DNA from: Roseitalea sp.
Lineage (GTDB): Bacteria; Pseudomonadota; Alphaproteobacteria; Rhizobiales; Rhizobiaceae
Length of the DNA stretch: 64,000 nt
Reading direction: 5' to 3'
Assembly: GCA_017642895.1 (NCBI GenBank)
Contig: JAEPON010000004.1
Location: 186,001 to 250,000, forward strand
This document shows positions 17,305-26,344 of this stretch, in pieces; the first letter of the stretch is position 1, and every line of letters begins with the position of its first letter. The position numbers and the translations under genes are program-made. The notes under the pieces were generated by a model that was not told the DNA's origin, did not search any database, and worked only from the letters and a program-made list of their open reading frames with translations.

Positions 17305-18348
17305 ATGTCCTCGCGTGTGGGTCTGAAACAATTGGCTGAACAGCTTGGGATCGACGTGTCGACGGTGTCGCGCGCGCTGCGTGACGATCCGCGCGTCAAA
17401 CCCGAGACGACGGCGAGCGTGCGGCGGCTGGCCGACGCGCTCGGCTATCGTCCCAACAGCGCGGCGCGCGCGCTGCGCGGCGGCAAGACGGGGCGCGTTG
17501 CGGTCCTGTTGTCGCCGCCGCAGCAGCGCTTCGCCAGCCCGATCTTTCTGGAATTGCTGGCAACGCTGGACGGGCATCTGCGCGACCAGGCGATGTCGCT
17601 GGCCGTGTTTGCCGCGCAGCGCCGCGACGAGGAGCCGGACATTGTCCGCTCGATCGTCGAGGACCGGCTGGCGGACGGGATCGTTCTGGGCCGAACGCTC
17701 CAGGACGATGCGCGCGTGCGGTATTTGCTCGATGTCGGTTTTCCGTTCGTCACATTCGGCCGCACCTCATGGCAGGACCGGCATTCCTGGGTCGAGATCG
17801 ACTATGGCACGGCGGGCAAGCTGGCGGTTGCCGCGCTCGCCGAATCCAGCCCCCCGACACTGGACATCGTCGCCGCCCCGGAGGGTCTGCGCTTTGCCGA
17901 CAATTATGTCGCCGGCGCTCGGGGCGAAGCCGAACGAAGGGGCATCGGCCATGTCAACGTGACCCGTGCCGAGATGACCGAGGCGCAGGGCGAACTCATT
18001 GCAGCGGGTGTGCTCAAGCGCAGCGGCGGCGGGGCAGTCGCGTGCATTCAGGACTCGCTCGCATTCGGGCTCTACCGCGCGGCGGCGAAGTCCGGTTCTG
18101 TCGTCGGCCGTGACGTTGCGGTGTTCGGCGGACAGAATTTTCCCGGCTCCGAGCACACGGCGCCGCCATTGTCGACCTTTTCGACGGAGGACCGGCGCGT
18201 TGCCGATCTTTTGAGCCGCGTCATGCTCAACCGCCTGTCGGCCGATGGCAACGCGGCGCCCGAGCATCACGTCATCGAGCCGGCGCCCCTGTTGCGCGCC
18301 TCGCATCTTCTTCAACCAACGCCGCAAACCGGCGCCAACGCCTCATGA
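17305..18348 (+). CDS. LacI family transcriptional regulator
   Basis: 347 residues from the ATG at 17305 (MSSRVGLKQLAEQLG). An in-frame GTG at 17275 would add 10 residues but is poorly placed for a ribosome site. The LacI helix-turn-helix and hinge are clear at residues 5-55 (LKQLAEQLGIDVSTVSRAL, RPNSAARALRGGKTG). A ribose-binding-like effector domain follows (DGIVLGRT, AVFGGQNFPGSE). It overlaps the GH31 gene downstream by 4 bases and is divergent from the CUT1 operon. An identical operator also sits before the CUT2 operon. Confidence 0.92.
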   Translation: MSSRVGLKQLAEQLGIDVSTVSRALRDDPRVKPETTASVRRLADALGYRPNSAARALRGGKTGRVAVLLSPPQQRFASPIFLELLATLDGHLRDQAMSLAVFAAQRRDEEPDIVRSIVEDRLADGIVLGRTLQDDARVRYLLDVGFPFVTFGRTSWQDRHSWVEIDYGTAGKLAVAALAESSPPTLDIVAAPEGLRFADNYVAGARGEAERRGIGHVNVTRAEMTEAQGELIAAGVLKRSGGGAVACIQDSLAFGLYRAAAKSGSVVGRDVAVFGGQNFPGSEHTAPPLSTFSTEDRRVADLLSRVMLNRLSADGNAAPEHHVIEPAPLLRASHLLQPTPQTGANAS

Positions 18349-20369
18349 TCCATACTCTCTTCCGGCGCCATGGTGATCGCGTGATCGCATCCCTTGATGG
18401 CGAAACGCTCTGGCTCGAACCGGTCGGCAGCGATGCCGTGCGGGTACGCGCGACGATGAACGCGTCGATCAGCCAGACGCAGATCAGCGCCGTCGCCGCG
18501 GACGCTTCGTCCGGCGCCTCTGTCAAAGTCGATGCCGAAAGGGCGGTCATCGTCAACGGTCTGGTGCGTGCCGAGTTGCGCCTTGTGCCGCGCGGCATGG
18601 GGCCGGCTCTTGAATTGTCGTTTCGGCATGCCGAGACCGGCGCGGTTCTGCTTGAGGAGGAGATTCCGCACATATTGTGGCCGGGTGCACGCCACTACAC
18701 GGCGCAGGAGGGCGATCTCTGGGCCACAAAGGTGCGCTTTGCCGCCGAGGATGGCGAGCGCTTTTATGGTCTCGGACAGCACCAGCATGGCCGCTTCGAC
18801 CAGAAGGGTTGCGTGATTGACTTGTTGCAGATGAACACCGAGGTGGCGATCCCGTTCCTCGTGTCCTCACGCGGCTACGGTCTTATCTGGAACAATCCGG
18901 GCGTCGGCCGTGTCGAACTGGCCGAAAACCGGACACTTTGGGTGATGGAGGCAACGCCACAGCTCGATTATGTCTTCATTGCCGGCGATGCGCCCGCGGA
19001 CATTCTCCAGACTTATGCCGCGTTGACCGGCAGGCCGCCCATGATGCCCGACTGGGCGATGGGCTTTTGGCAGTGCAAACTGCGCTATGAAACCCAGGAT
19101 CAGGTCCTGGAGGTTGCCCGCGAATACAAGCGCCGCGATCTGCCGATCGACTGTCTGGTGATCGACTTCTTTCATTGGACGAAAATGGGTGAATGGCAGT
19201 TCAATCCGGACGAGTTTCCCGATCCGGGCGCGATGGTCACAGAACTCAAGGCGATGGGCATCACGCCGATGGTCTCGGTCTGGCCGACGGTTAATGCCAA
19301 TGCCGACACGTTCGGCGACATGCTCCGTGCGGGCTATATCGTGCGCTCCCGGCGCGGGGCGATGGACGGATCGATCTTCTATGACCGCGAGCCGGACGGC
19401 ATGAACGCACTGCATTTTTACGATGCGACCCATCCCGATGCGCGCGATTTCCACTGGGCGCGCGTGATGGAGGGGTATGGCCGGCACGGCATCAGCGCCT
19501 TCTGGCTCGATGCGAACGAGCCGGAAATGTACCCGATGCATCCGGACAATCTGCGCTATCACGCCGGCGATGGGCGGGCGGTCACAAACGCCTATCCGGT
19601 CCTGCACCAGTCCGGCTATGCCGAGGCGATGGCGGGGGAGGGCATGGATGACGGCATCCTGCTGTCGCGTTCGGCCTGGCTGGGCACCCAGCGCCATCCG
19701 GTCGTCGTCTGGTCGGGCGACGTCAAATCGACATTTGCCGACCTTGCGCGACAGATAAGGGCCGGGCTCAACATGGCGATGAGCGGTATCTCGTGGTGGA
19801 CGACCGATATTGGCGGGTTCAAAGGCGGCGACATCAATGATCCGGCATTTCGCGAATTGATGGTGCGCTGGTTCCAGTATGGCGCCTTTTGCCCGGTTTT
19901 TCGCCTGCACGGCTTTCGGCAGGATGCGGCGCGCGATCCGCGGTTTGGCCATGAATTCAGTTTCGGCGGTGCGGACAATGAGGTCTGGTCGTTCGGCGAA
20001 GAGGCCTATGGCATTTTGAGCCGCTACATGCATCTGCGCGCGCGGATCAGGCCCTATATTCGCGCGCAGATGCGAACCGCGCATGAAACCGGGCTGCCGC
20101 CCATGCGGCCGTTGCTGGTCGATTTTCAGGGCGATGCCGCCTGTTGGGACATTGCCGACAGCTTCATGTTCGGTCCCGATCTGCTGGTCGCGCCGGTCCT
20201 GGAGCCGGGTGCGCGGCAACGCGCGGTCTATCTGCCTGAAGGCGCCATATGGCGCGATGCGTGGACCGGGGCGGTGCACGCGGGCGGGCAATCGGTCATG
20301 GCCGATGCGCCGCTTGACCGCATCCCGCTTTTCTTGCGCGATGGCGCCACATTGCCGATCGCGCAATAG
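18345..20369 (+). CDS. Glycoside hydrolase family 31, second copy
   Basis: 674 residues, translationally coupled to the LacI gene (ATGA). Same layout as the 13972 enzyme: MPDWAMGFWQCKLRY, nucleophile Asp in FWLDANEPEM (about residue 386), acid/base Asp in VVWSGDVKS (about residue 457), then WWTTDIGGF. The two are clear paralogues that have diverged most in their N- and C-terminal beta domains. Having two cytoplasmic GH31 enzymes in one regulon suggests two related alpha-linkages or chain lengths. Confidence 0.9.
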   Translation: MIHTLFRRHGDRVIASLDGETLWLEPVGSDAVRVRATMNASISQTQISAVAADASSGASVKVDAERAVIVNGLVRAELRLVPRGMGPALELSFRHAETGAVLLEEEIPHILWPGARHYTAQEGDLWATKVRFAAEDGERFYGLGQHQHGRFDQKGCVIDLLQMNTEVAIPFLVSSRGYGLIWNNPGVGRVELAENRTLWVMEATPQLDYVFIAGDAPADILQTYAALTGRPPMMPDWAMGFWQCKLRYETQDQVLEVAREYKRRDLPIDCLVIDFFHWTKMGEWQFNPDEFPDPGAMVTELKAMGITPMVSVWPTVNANADTFGDMLRAGYIVRSRRGAMDGSIFYDREPDGMNALHFYDATHPDARDFHWARVMEGYGRHGISAFWLDANEPEMYPMHPDNLRYHAGDGRAVTNAYPVLHQSGYAEAMAGEGMDDGILLSRSAWLGTQRHPVVVWSGDVKSTFADLARQIRAGLNMAMSGISWWTTDIGGFKGGDINDPAFRELMVRWFQYGAFCPVFRLHGFRQDAARDPRFGHEFSFGGADNEVWSFGEEAYGILSRYMHLRARIRPYIRAQMRTAHETGLPPMRPLLVDFQGDAACWDIADSFMFGPDLLVAPVLEPGARQRAVYLPEGAIWRDAWTGAVHAGGQSVMADAPLDRIPLFLRDGATLPIAQ

Positions 20370-20372
20370 GCT

Positions 20373-21413
20373 TCAAGCCGGCTGCTCTTGAGCGTCAGCG
20401 CGTGTGGGGCCGGACTCTCCGGTCGCCTGTCTAGCCAACAGGCGCCCGGCCGTGATCTCGTCGGTCACCAAAACGCTCGGCGCCATGGATTTCAGAAGCG
20501 CGAGGATGATCTCGGTCTTTTCCGGCCCGCCGCTGATCAGAAGCTTGTTCTCGATGCGGGCGAGCCGTTCGATCGACATGGAGATGGCGCGGCTGTTGAC
20601 CGGGTGGTCGGCGGGATGGCCGCTCGCATCGACGAAATTGTACAAAAGATCGCCGATGATGCCGGCGTCGATCATCGACTGGCGATCAGCCTCCGAGACA
20701 TGGCCGACCCGATAGGAGGTGGTCAGCGAGGTGATGCCGCCGCAGGACAGGAGCGCCACATCGCAGGTTTCGGCCATCTGGAAGATCTGTTCGAGGCCGC
20801 AATGTTCCAAAAGCGCGTGCTTGGTCTGCGCCGAATCGACGATCGCCGGCGCGGGAATGAGATAGCCCTCGGCGTTGAACAGTTCGGCGAACTGCCAGGC
20901 GAATTCGGCCGGGTTGAAACGCCGCGCCTGCGCGATTCCGCCCAGCAGCGAGACAACGCGCGTGCCTTCGGTCGCCCGCCCTTCGATGAAGGGCAGCATG
21001 GTGTGCAGCGTGCGGCCCCAGCCGACGCCCACGGTCATGTTGTTTTCGATCAGTTGCGAGACATAGGCGCCGGCGGCCGAGGCGATCGCGCGGGTCGGAT
21101 CGCCATTGGCGTCGGGGAAGGGGGCGACGATCGCCCGGCTCAGCCCGAACGCTTCTTCAAGGTCGCGCTGCAGGGCGATAACCGGCGCGATATCGGACTT
21201 GATGCGGATGTTGACCTCGCCGCGGGCGCGGGCTTCCGACAGGAGCCGCGTGATCATCACCCGGTTCACGCCGAGCTTCTTGGCGACATCGGACTGTTTG
21301 AGGCCCTCGACATAGTAGAGCCAGGCCGCGCGGATGCGAATGTCGCGGTGCATGTCGCGCGCATGCCGTGAACCGGTGGCGCGCGGCTCGTCCATTGCGT
21401 GTTCCGGCATCAC
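20373..21413 (-). CDS. SorC/DeoR-type sugar-binding transcriptional regulator
   Basis: 346 residues. The N-terminal HTH is at roughly residues 25-60 (RIRAAWLYYVEGLKQSDVAK, VNRVMITRLLSEARARG). The SorC sugar-phosphate-binding domain follows (GVGWGRTLHTML, VVSLLGGI, LLSCGGITS, NKLLISGGPEK). SorC proteins sense phosphorylated sugars. It is the last gene of the leftward DRL-acoABC operon, 27 bases after the E2-like gene, and converges with the GH31 gene 3 bases away. The likely targets are the divergent promoters at 26081-26344. Confidence 0.9.
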   Translation of the reverse strand: MMPEHAMDEPRATGSRHARDMHRDIRIRAAWLYYVEGLKQSDVAKKLGVNRVMITRLLSEARARGEVNIRIKSDIAPVIALQRDLEEAFGLSRAIVAPFPDANGDPTRAIASAAGAYVSQLIENNMTVGVGWGRTLHTMLPFIEGRATEGTRVVSLLGGIAQARRFNPAEFAWQFAELFNAEGYLIPAPAIVDSAQTKHALLEHCGLEQIFQMAETCDVALLSCGGITSLTTSYRVGHVSEADRQSMIDAGIIGDLLYNFVDASGHPADHPVNSRAISMSIERLARIENKLLISGGPEKTEIILALLKSMAPSVLVTDEITAGRLLARQATGESGPTRADAQEQPA

Positions 21414-21440
21414 CCTGATCCTTTGCCCGGTCCACTTTGC

Positions 21441-22730
21441 TCATAAGGTTGCGGCGATGCATTGTCCAATCGCGTCCGGGGCTTCCATGTGCGGCAGGTG
21501 GCCGAGCCCGTCGAACAGGTGAAGCGCCACGGGACCGGGCGCGCAAAGCGCGTGGCGCCAGTCAATGATCGCGTCGCGCTTGCCCCAGATGATCCGCGCG
21601 GGCTTGGCGATGCGGCCGAGGGCAGGGCGCAGGTCGAACGATTGCGTGCCGTCCGGAAACAGGGTTTCGGCCATGGCCCGCTGCGCCGCGCGCAGGGCCG
21701 GGTCCCTGCGCGCCATCATCGCCGCGCGGACATAGCGGTCGGTGATGACGGTCTCGTCGGCGACCAGTTGTCTGAGCCATGGCCCGAGGCTTTCGGCGCG
21801 TGTCGCGCGGCCGATGCCGTCCAGCACCGCGCCGTTGATGTCGGGACCCAGGCCGGCCGGGGCGATCAAGGTCAGGCTGTCGACACGGCTGGCGCGCGTG
21901 TCGGCGATGGCGAGCGCGACGGCCCCGCCCAAGCTATGGCCGACAAGATGCGCGGATTGGAGATCGAGGTCATCAAAGGCGCGCCTGATGTCCGACACCA
22001 GATCGGCGAAGCCGGTGAGGCGGCGCCTTGGCGATTTGCCGTGGCATGGCAGTTCGATGCGGATCAGCGGGCGTTCGTTCAAATGCGCCTCGATCGGTGA
22101 CCATGCGGCGGCTTCGTTGGCAAAGCCGTGGATCATGACGATCGGCGTTCCCGCGCCGCCCTTGGAGCGAATGACGGACAGCGGGCCGGCCTCGTCTTTG
22201 AAACCAACCGGCGCCAACATGTGGCGGGGTCCGTCTTCAAGCACGGCGACATCGGCGGCCTGAATGCGCCCGTGCGGACCCGAACCATTCAACGTTGCCA
22301 GATCGATACCGGCGTCACGGGCAAGTTTGCGGGCTTTCGGCGTGGCGCGTGGCTTGTCGTCATCCGCCGCCGTCTCCTTACCCGATGCGGCGGGTCGGGC
22401 ATTGGGGGATTCGGTTTCAGGTTCGCCATCGGGCGCTTTGGCCGGGACGTCCGGCGTCGGCGTCTTCTCTGCGGGCGGATCGCCGACCGCTTCGCCTTTG
22501 GCATAGAGCCAGCCCACCGGCGCGCCGATCGCCACGTCCGCGCCCTCGGGCACGGGATGGTGCAACGTGCCGTCCGCCGGCGCCTCGACTTCCATCGCCG
22601 CCTTGTCGGTTTCGATGTCGAAGATCGGGTCGCCCTTGGAGACCGTCGCGCCTTCCTGGACATGCCAGGCGGCGATCTTGCCCGTCTCCATGTCCATGTC
22701 GACCTTGGGCATGATGATTTCGGTGGGCAT
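21441..22730 (-). CDS. acoC: AcoC-like E2: lipoyl domain, E3-binding domain and alpha/beta hydrolase
   Basis: 429 residues from the ATG at 22730, which shares one base with the E1 beta stop (TGATG). An N-terminal lipoyl domain has Lys in DIETDKAAMEVE near residue 43. A proline/acid-rich linker and a peripheral-subunit-binding domain (PKARKLARDAGIDL, GPHGRIQAADV) follow. The rest is an alpha/beta hydrolase with Ser in VGHSLGGA, Asp in WGKRDAIIDW and His in GLGHLPHM, instead of the acyltransferase core of PDH E2. That arrangement is diagnostic of acetoin-dehydrogenase AcoC and argues for acyloin cleavage, not pyruvate oxidation. No E3 gene is nearby. Confidence 0.88.
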   Translation of the reverse strand: MPTEIIMPKVDMDMETGKIAAWHVQEGATVSKGDPIFDIETDKAAMEVEAPADGTLHHPVPEGADVAIGAPVGWLYAKGEAVGDPPAEKTPTPDVPAKAPDGEPETESPNARPAASGKETAADDDKPRATPKARKLARDAGIDLATLNGSGPHGRIQAADVAVLEDGPRHMLAPVGFKDEAGPLSVIRSKGGAGTPIVMIHGFANEAAAWSPIEAHLNERPLIRIELPCHGKSPRRRLTGFADLVSDIRRAFDDLDLQSAHLVGHSLGGAVALAIADTRASRVDSLTLIAPAGLGPDINGAVLDGIGRATRAESLGPWLRQLVADETVITDRYVRAAMMARRDPALRAAQRAMAETLFPDGTQSFDLRPALGRIAKPARIIWGKRDAIIDWRHALCAPGPVALHLFDGLGHLPHMEAPDAIGQCIAATL

Positions 22731-23740
22731 CAGGTGCGGCCTTTGGCCAATCCGCGTGCGGCCTCGATGATGTCGGGCACTTGCGGCACGACGGCCTTTT
22801 CCAGCTCCGGATTGTAGGGGATGGGGCTTTCGGCGCCGCCCAGCCGGACAATGGGTGCGTCGAGAAAGTCGAACGCGTCGCTTTCGGCGACCATCGCGCT
22901 GACCTCGGCGCCGATGCCGAGCGTCTTGACCGCCTCGTAGACGCACAAAAGCCTGCCGGTCTTGCGCACCGATTCGAGCACGGTGTCGCGGTCCAGCGGG
23001 CGGATCGTGCGCAGGTCGATCACTTCGGCTTTGATTCCGTCATCCTCCAGCGCCTTGGCCGCTTCCAGCGCCTTGTGCACCATGATCGCCGTCGCCACGA
23101 TGGTGACGTGACTGCCTTCCCGCCGGACCATGGCCTTGCCGATCGGCGTCGTATAGCGGCCCGACGGCACCTGGCCCTTCATCTTGTAGAGCAGCTTGTG
23201 CTCGAAGATCATCACCGGGTCGGGATCGTCGAGAGCGGCAAGCAACAAGCCCTTGGCGTCCTCCGGCGTTGCCGGCTGGACGACCTTGAGGCCCGGCACA
23301 TGGCCAAGCCAGGCTTCAAGGCTTTGCGAATGCTGGGCGGCGGCGCCGGTGCCCGAGCCGGCGGGAAAGCGCATGACGACGGGCACCGAGACCGCACCGC
23401 CGAGCATGTAGCGGACCTTGGCGGCCTGGTTGACGATCTGCTCCATGGCCAGCGTTGCGAAATCGGAGAACTGGAACTCGAAGATCGGCCGCAGACCCGT
23501 CAGCGCCGCGCCGACGGCGACGCCCGCGCCGCCCAGTTCGGAGATCGGTGTGTCCATCACCCGGTCGGTGCCGTATTTGTCGACCAGATCGCCGGTGACC
23601 TGAAACGCGCCGCCATAGACGCCGATATCCTCGCCCATCAGGATGACGCGCTCGTCTTCTGAAAGCGCGATGTCCATCGCCTCGCGGATCGCCTGCGTGT
23701 AGGAGATCTCGCGCACCTCGATTCCCGCTTGCGCGTTCAT
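22730..23740 (-). CDS. acoB: Acetoin/pyruvate dehydrogenase-type E1 component, beta subunit
   Basis: 336 residues. The transketolase pyrimidine-domain features are clear: [53 protein letters not shown] and the C-terminal [16 protein letters not shown]. It overlaps E1 alpha by 4 bases and the E2 by 1 base. With E1 alpha it makes the ThDP-dependent alpha2beta2 decarboxylase/acyloin lyase. The AcoC-type E2 suggests an acyloin substrate. Confidence 0.9.
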   Translation of the reverse strand: MNAQAGIEVREISYTQAIREAMDIALSEDERVILMGEDIGVYGGAFQVTGDLVDKYGTDRVMDTPISELGGAGVAVGAALTGLRPIFEFQFSDFATLAMEQIVNQAAKVRYMLGGAVSVPVVMRFPAGSGTGAAAQHSQSLEAWLGHVPGLKVVQPATPEDAKGLLLAALDDPDPVMIFEHKLLYKMKGQVPSGRYTTPIGKAMVRREGSHVTIVATAIMVHKALEAAKALEDDGIKAEVIDLRTIRPLDRDTVLESVRKTGRLLCVYEAVKTLGIGAEVSAMVAESDAFDFLDAPIVRLGGAESPIPYNPELEKAVVPQVPDIIEAARGLAKGRT

Positions 23741-24756
23741 GCCGCCGCCCTTGGCGTATAAACATCGCGCGTGGCGTCTTCGACCCGTGGGGCCGGGCTG
23801 TCCTTGGCAAAGGTGATGGCCGCCTCGACCGCCTGTTCGACATTCTTTTCGATGGCGGCGACGCTCGCATCGTCAATGATGCCGTGTTCGGTCAGCATGG
23901 CAGCCATGCGCGCGATGGGATCGCGCTCTTGCCACTGGGCGATCTCCTCCTTGGTCCTGTAGCGGTTGCGGTCGGATTTGGAGTGGCCGCGCCAGCGATA
24001 GGTGACGTTTTCTATGAGGCTCGGACCATCGCCGTTGCGGGCGCGGGCGACGGCGGCATCGACCGCTTCGGTGACGGCAGAGAAATCGTTGCCGTCGACC
24101 CGCTCGCCCGGCATCGAATAGGCGGCCGCGCGGTCGGCGATGGATTTCACCGCCGTTGAGCGTTCGGTCGATGTGGACATGCCGTAGCGGTTGTTTTCGC
24201 ACACGAAGACGACCGGCAGTTTCCAGACCGACGCCATGTTGAGCGCCTCGTGGAAGGCGCCTTCATTGTTGGCGCCGTCGCCGAAAAAGCAGACCGTGAC
24301 CGCGCCGGTGCCGAGCCGCTTGGCCGACAGGGCCGCGCCGACCGCGATGGGAATGCCGCCGGCGACGATGCCGTTGGCGCCCAGATTGCCCTTTTCGACG
24401 TCGGCAATGTGCATCGAGCCGCCGCGACCGCGGCAATAGCCGGTCTCCTTGCCGAAGAATTCGGCGAACATTTTGCCCAGATCAGCGCCCTTGGCGACGC
24501 AGTGGCCGTGCCCCCTGTGGGTCGAGGTGATCTTGTCGTCATCGGTCAGCGACATGCAGGCGCCGACGGCCGATGCTTCCTGCCCGATGCTCAAATGCAT
24601 GGTGCCGTGGATCAGGCCGCGCGTGTAGCTGTCTTCGGCGCCTTCCTCGAAACGGCGGATCAGATACATTTTCCGCAAGGCGTCGATGAGCTGATCGGGC
24701 GCATAGGCGCGGATCGCGTAGGGCACGTTGCGGTCGCTAGCGGTGCTGTCAGGCAT
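23737..24756 (-). CDS. acoA: Acetoin/pyruvate dehydrogenase-type E1 component, alpha subunit
   Basis: 339 residues. The ThDP-binding motif [20 protein letters not shown] (starting GDG, ending near CENN) is intact, as are [26 protein letters not shown] and [10 protein letters not shown]. This is the 2-oxo acid dehydrogenase E1 alpha family, in the acetoin-dehydrogenase-like group. The start at 24756 overlaps the DRL stop by 8 bases. It is co-transcribed with the DRL-type oxidoreductase, which could supply it with 1-deoxyxylulose 5-phosphate, itself an acyloin. That substrate is my inference. Confidence 0.9.
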   Translation of the reverse strand: MPDSTASDRNVPYAIRAYAPDQLIDALRKMYLIRRFEEGAEDSYTRGLIHGTMHLSIGQEASAVGACMSLTDDDKITSTHRGHGHCVAKGADLGKMFAEFFGKETGYCRGRGGSMHIADVEKGNLGANGIVAGGIPIAVGAALSAKRLGTGAVTVCFFGDGANNEGAFHEALNMASVWKLPVVFVCENNRYGMSTSTERSTAVKSIADRAAAYSMPGERVDGNDFSAVTEAVDAAVARARNGDGPSLIENVTYRWRGHSKSDRNRYRTKEEIAQWQERDPIARMAAMLTEHGIIDDASVAAIEKNVEQAVEAAITFAKDSPAPRVEDATRDVYTPRAAA

Positions 24757-26080
24757 CGACCAGTTCCTTCCCGTGGACCATTGCGTCCTGGCGCGCGCGC
24801 AGTTCGGCGATCTTCGAGCCTTCCGGCAGCCGCGTGTTTTCAGTGGTGATCAGTTCACCCTTGCGGATGGTGCGGGTGACCGTGGCGTCTGGCAGCACGC
24901 CGGCGGGCCGCGCCTTCAGCGTCCGGGCACGACCGGCTTCGAGCGCCCAGGCGCGGTAGGTGTATTCGCCGAGCAGGTCGAGCGTTTCACCCGGTGCGAG
25001 ATCGCGCTTGGCGACGGCGGCGACTTCAGCGACCGGCTTGTCGAGCGGGATCATGTCGGCCTTGCCGTGGAGTACCGCGCGGGCGCAGGTCAGCGGCACT
25101 TCGAGCGAGGTCAGATGGTAGGGACGGATGAACGCGAAATAGGGGCCTTCACCCATTTTGAGGTCCGACATGCGCTCCCAGACGCGCGGATGTTCGGCTT
25201 CGCATATGACGAAGACGCCGGGTGCCAGGCCTTGGCCGACCGAATAGTCAACGCGGCCGATGTCGGAGAGGACGCCGCCATCCTTTTTCGGGATCAGCGT
25301 CTTTGCGAGGTCTTTCGGCCCGGCGGCGGGGCCATGCATGCCGTCTATGTCGGGCACGAGGCCGGTCGCATTGGCGATCGCCGACATCTCCACCATGGTC
25401 TTGGAACCGTCGATGAATTCGACGAGCATGCGCGGGTTCATGTGCCGCTCGGCGGCTTCTGCGGCATACTGGTCGGGGACCGCGTCGAAGTTCAGCGGGT
25501 TGTTCTTGCCCTTGCCGGCGCAGACGATCCTGTGTCCCATCGCCGCGACGAACTCGATGATCTCCATGCAGGAGGAGGGCTCGTCGCCGGCGCCCAGGCT
25601 GTAGACGACGCCAAGACGATCCGCTTCGCGGCGCAGATAGGCGCCGATCGTGACGTCCGCCTCGACGTTCATCATCACCAGGTGCTTGCCGCGCTCCATC
25701 GCCGAAAGGCCGATTTCGGCGCCGACGGCCGGGACGCCGGTCGCATCGACCACCACGTCGATCAGGCCCGATTCGAGCATCGCGTCGGCCGTTGTGATTG
25801 CCGTCTTGCCCGCTTCGATGGCGGCATTGACGGCATCGGCACCGGCGGCGTCGGCACTGTGTCCGGGGGCTTGCCGGGCGATCTCAACGGCCTTGTGCGC
25901 AGCGGAAGGGTTGATGTCGGCGATCGCGGCCACGTCGACGCCGTCCATCAGGCCCGCGCGCGTCACGATATCGGTGCCCATTTCGCCGGAGCCGACAAGA
26001 CCGATTCGCACAGGCTTGCCCGATGCGGCCCGCGCTGCCAGGTCGCGGGCAAGACCGGTGAGCGCTATGTTGGATGCCAT
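24749..26080 (-). CDS. DRL-type (DXR-like) NAD(P)-dependent oxidoreductase with C-terminal SAF domain
   Basis: 443 residues from the ATG at 26080 (AAAGGTG upstream). The Rossmann motif IGLVGSGEMGTDIV is at residues 26-39, in a homoserine-dehydrogenase-like NAD-binding domain. A catalytic domain follows with LVMMNVEADVTIG and YSLGAGDEPSSCMEI. A C-terminal SAF domain has IRKGELITTENTRLPEGS. This matches the DRL family described in Brucella, which converts 1-deoxyxylulose 5-phosphate to methylerythritol 4-phosphate without homology to DXR. I recognise it by family pattern, not by alignment. It is first gene of an operon with acoABC, which suggests it may run in the MEP-to-DXP direction here. It could also act on another branched polyol phosphate. 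Confidence 0.72.
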   Translation of the reverse strand: MASNIALTGLARDLAARAASGKPVRIGLVGSGEMGTDIVTRAGLMDGVDVAAIADINPSAAHKAVEIARQAPGHSADAAGADAVNAAIEAGKTAITTADAMLESGLIDVVVDATGVPAVGAEIGLSAMERGKHLVMMNVEADVTIGAYLRREADRLGVVYSLGAGDEPSSCMEIIEFVAAMGHRIVCAGKGKNNPLNFDAVPDQYAAEAAERHMNPRMLVEFIDGSKTMVEMSAIANATGLVPDIDGMHGPAAGPKDLAKTLIPKKDGGVLSDIGRVDYSVGQGLAPGVFVICEAEHPRVWERMSDLKMGEGPYFAFIRPYHLTSLEVPLTCARAVLHGKADMIPLDKPVAEVAAVAKRDLAPGETLDLLGEYTYRAWALEAGRARTLKARPAGVLPDATVTRTIRKGELITTENTRLPEGSKIAELRARQDAMVHGKELVDA

Positions 26081-26094
26081 GAAACACCTTTGAG

Positions 26095-26109
26095 TTGACC
26101 AGCCGTCAA
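26095..26109. promoter_or_regulatory. Inverted repeat just upstream of the DRL gene
   Basis: TTGAC-CAGCC-GTCAA is a perfect 5-bp inverted repeat, 15 bases before the DRL start codon, in the 264-base divergent promoter region. Its position would suit a repressor acting on the leftward operon. The binding protein is unknown. Confidence 0.35.
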
Positions 26110-26133
26110 AGCATTGTGAACTTACGTCCATGT

Positions 26134-26275
26134 GTCAATGCAAATGTTCGAAGTGTCATTCAAGATGTCGGTGCAGCGTGTCGAAGGTCTCGTGGCCGTG
26201 GTGGGCTAACCGGAAAATCAGCGCTTGACAGGGCTGGCAACTTGCACAAAAGTCTCGCAAAAAGGTCAAATGTTC
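26134..26275. promoter_or_regulatory. Divergent control region with repeated CAAATGTTC half-sites
   Basis: CAAATGTTC occurs at 26141-26149 and again at 26267-26275, 126 bases apart, one near each divergent operon. Around the first copy the sequence GTCAATGCAAATGTTCGAA resembles, but does not match, the LacI operator elsewhere in the window. TTGACA at 26224-26229 could be a -35 for the rightward operon. SorC regulators often use GAACA/TGTTC half-sites, so these are candidate sites for the 20373 regulator. Confidence 0.35.
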
Positions 26276-26344
26276 ATTCCTCCGCCGTCGAGTTCGGGTG
26301 CGATGGCAGGCAGGCGATCCGGCACCCGAAGGGAGGAACCAACC

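Noticed and set aside
21441..24756. Pyruvate dehydrogenase E1/E2 genes
   Set aside because: The E2 carries an alpha/beta hydrolase in place of the acyltransferase core and there is no E3 or lipoate gene nearby, which fits an acetoin-dehydrogenase-type complex better.
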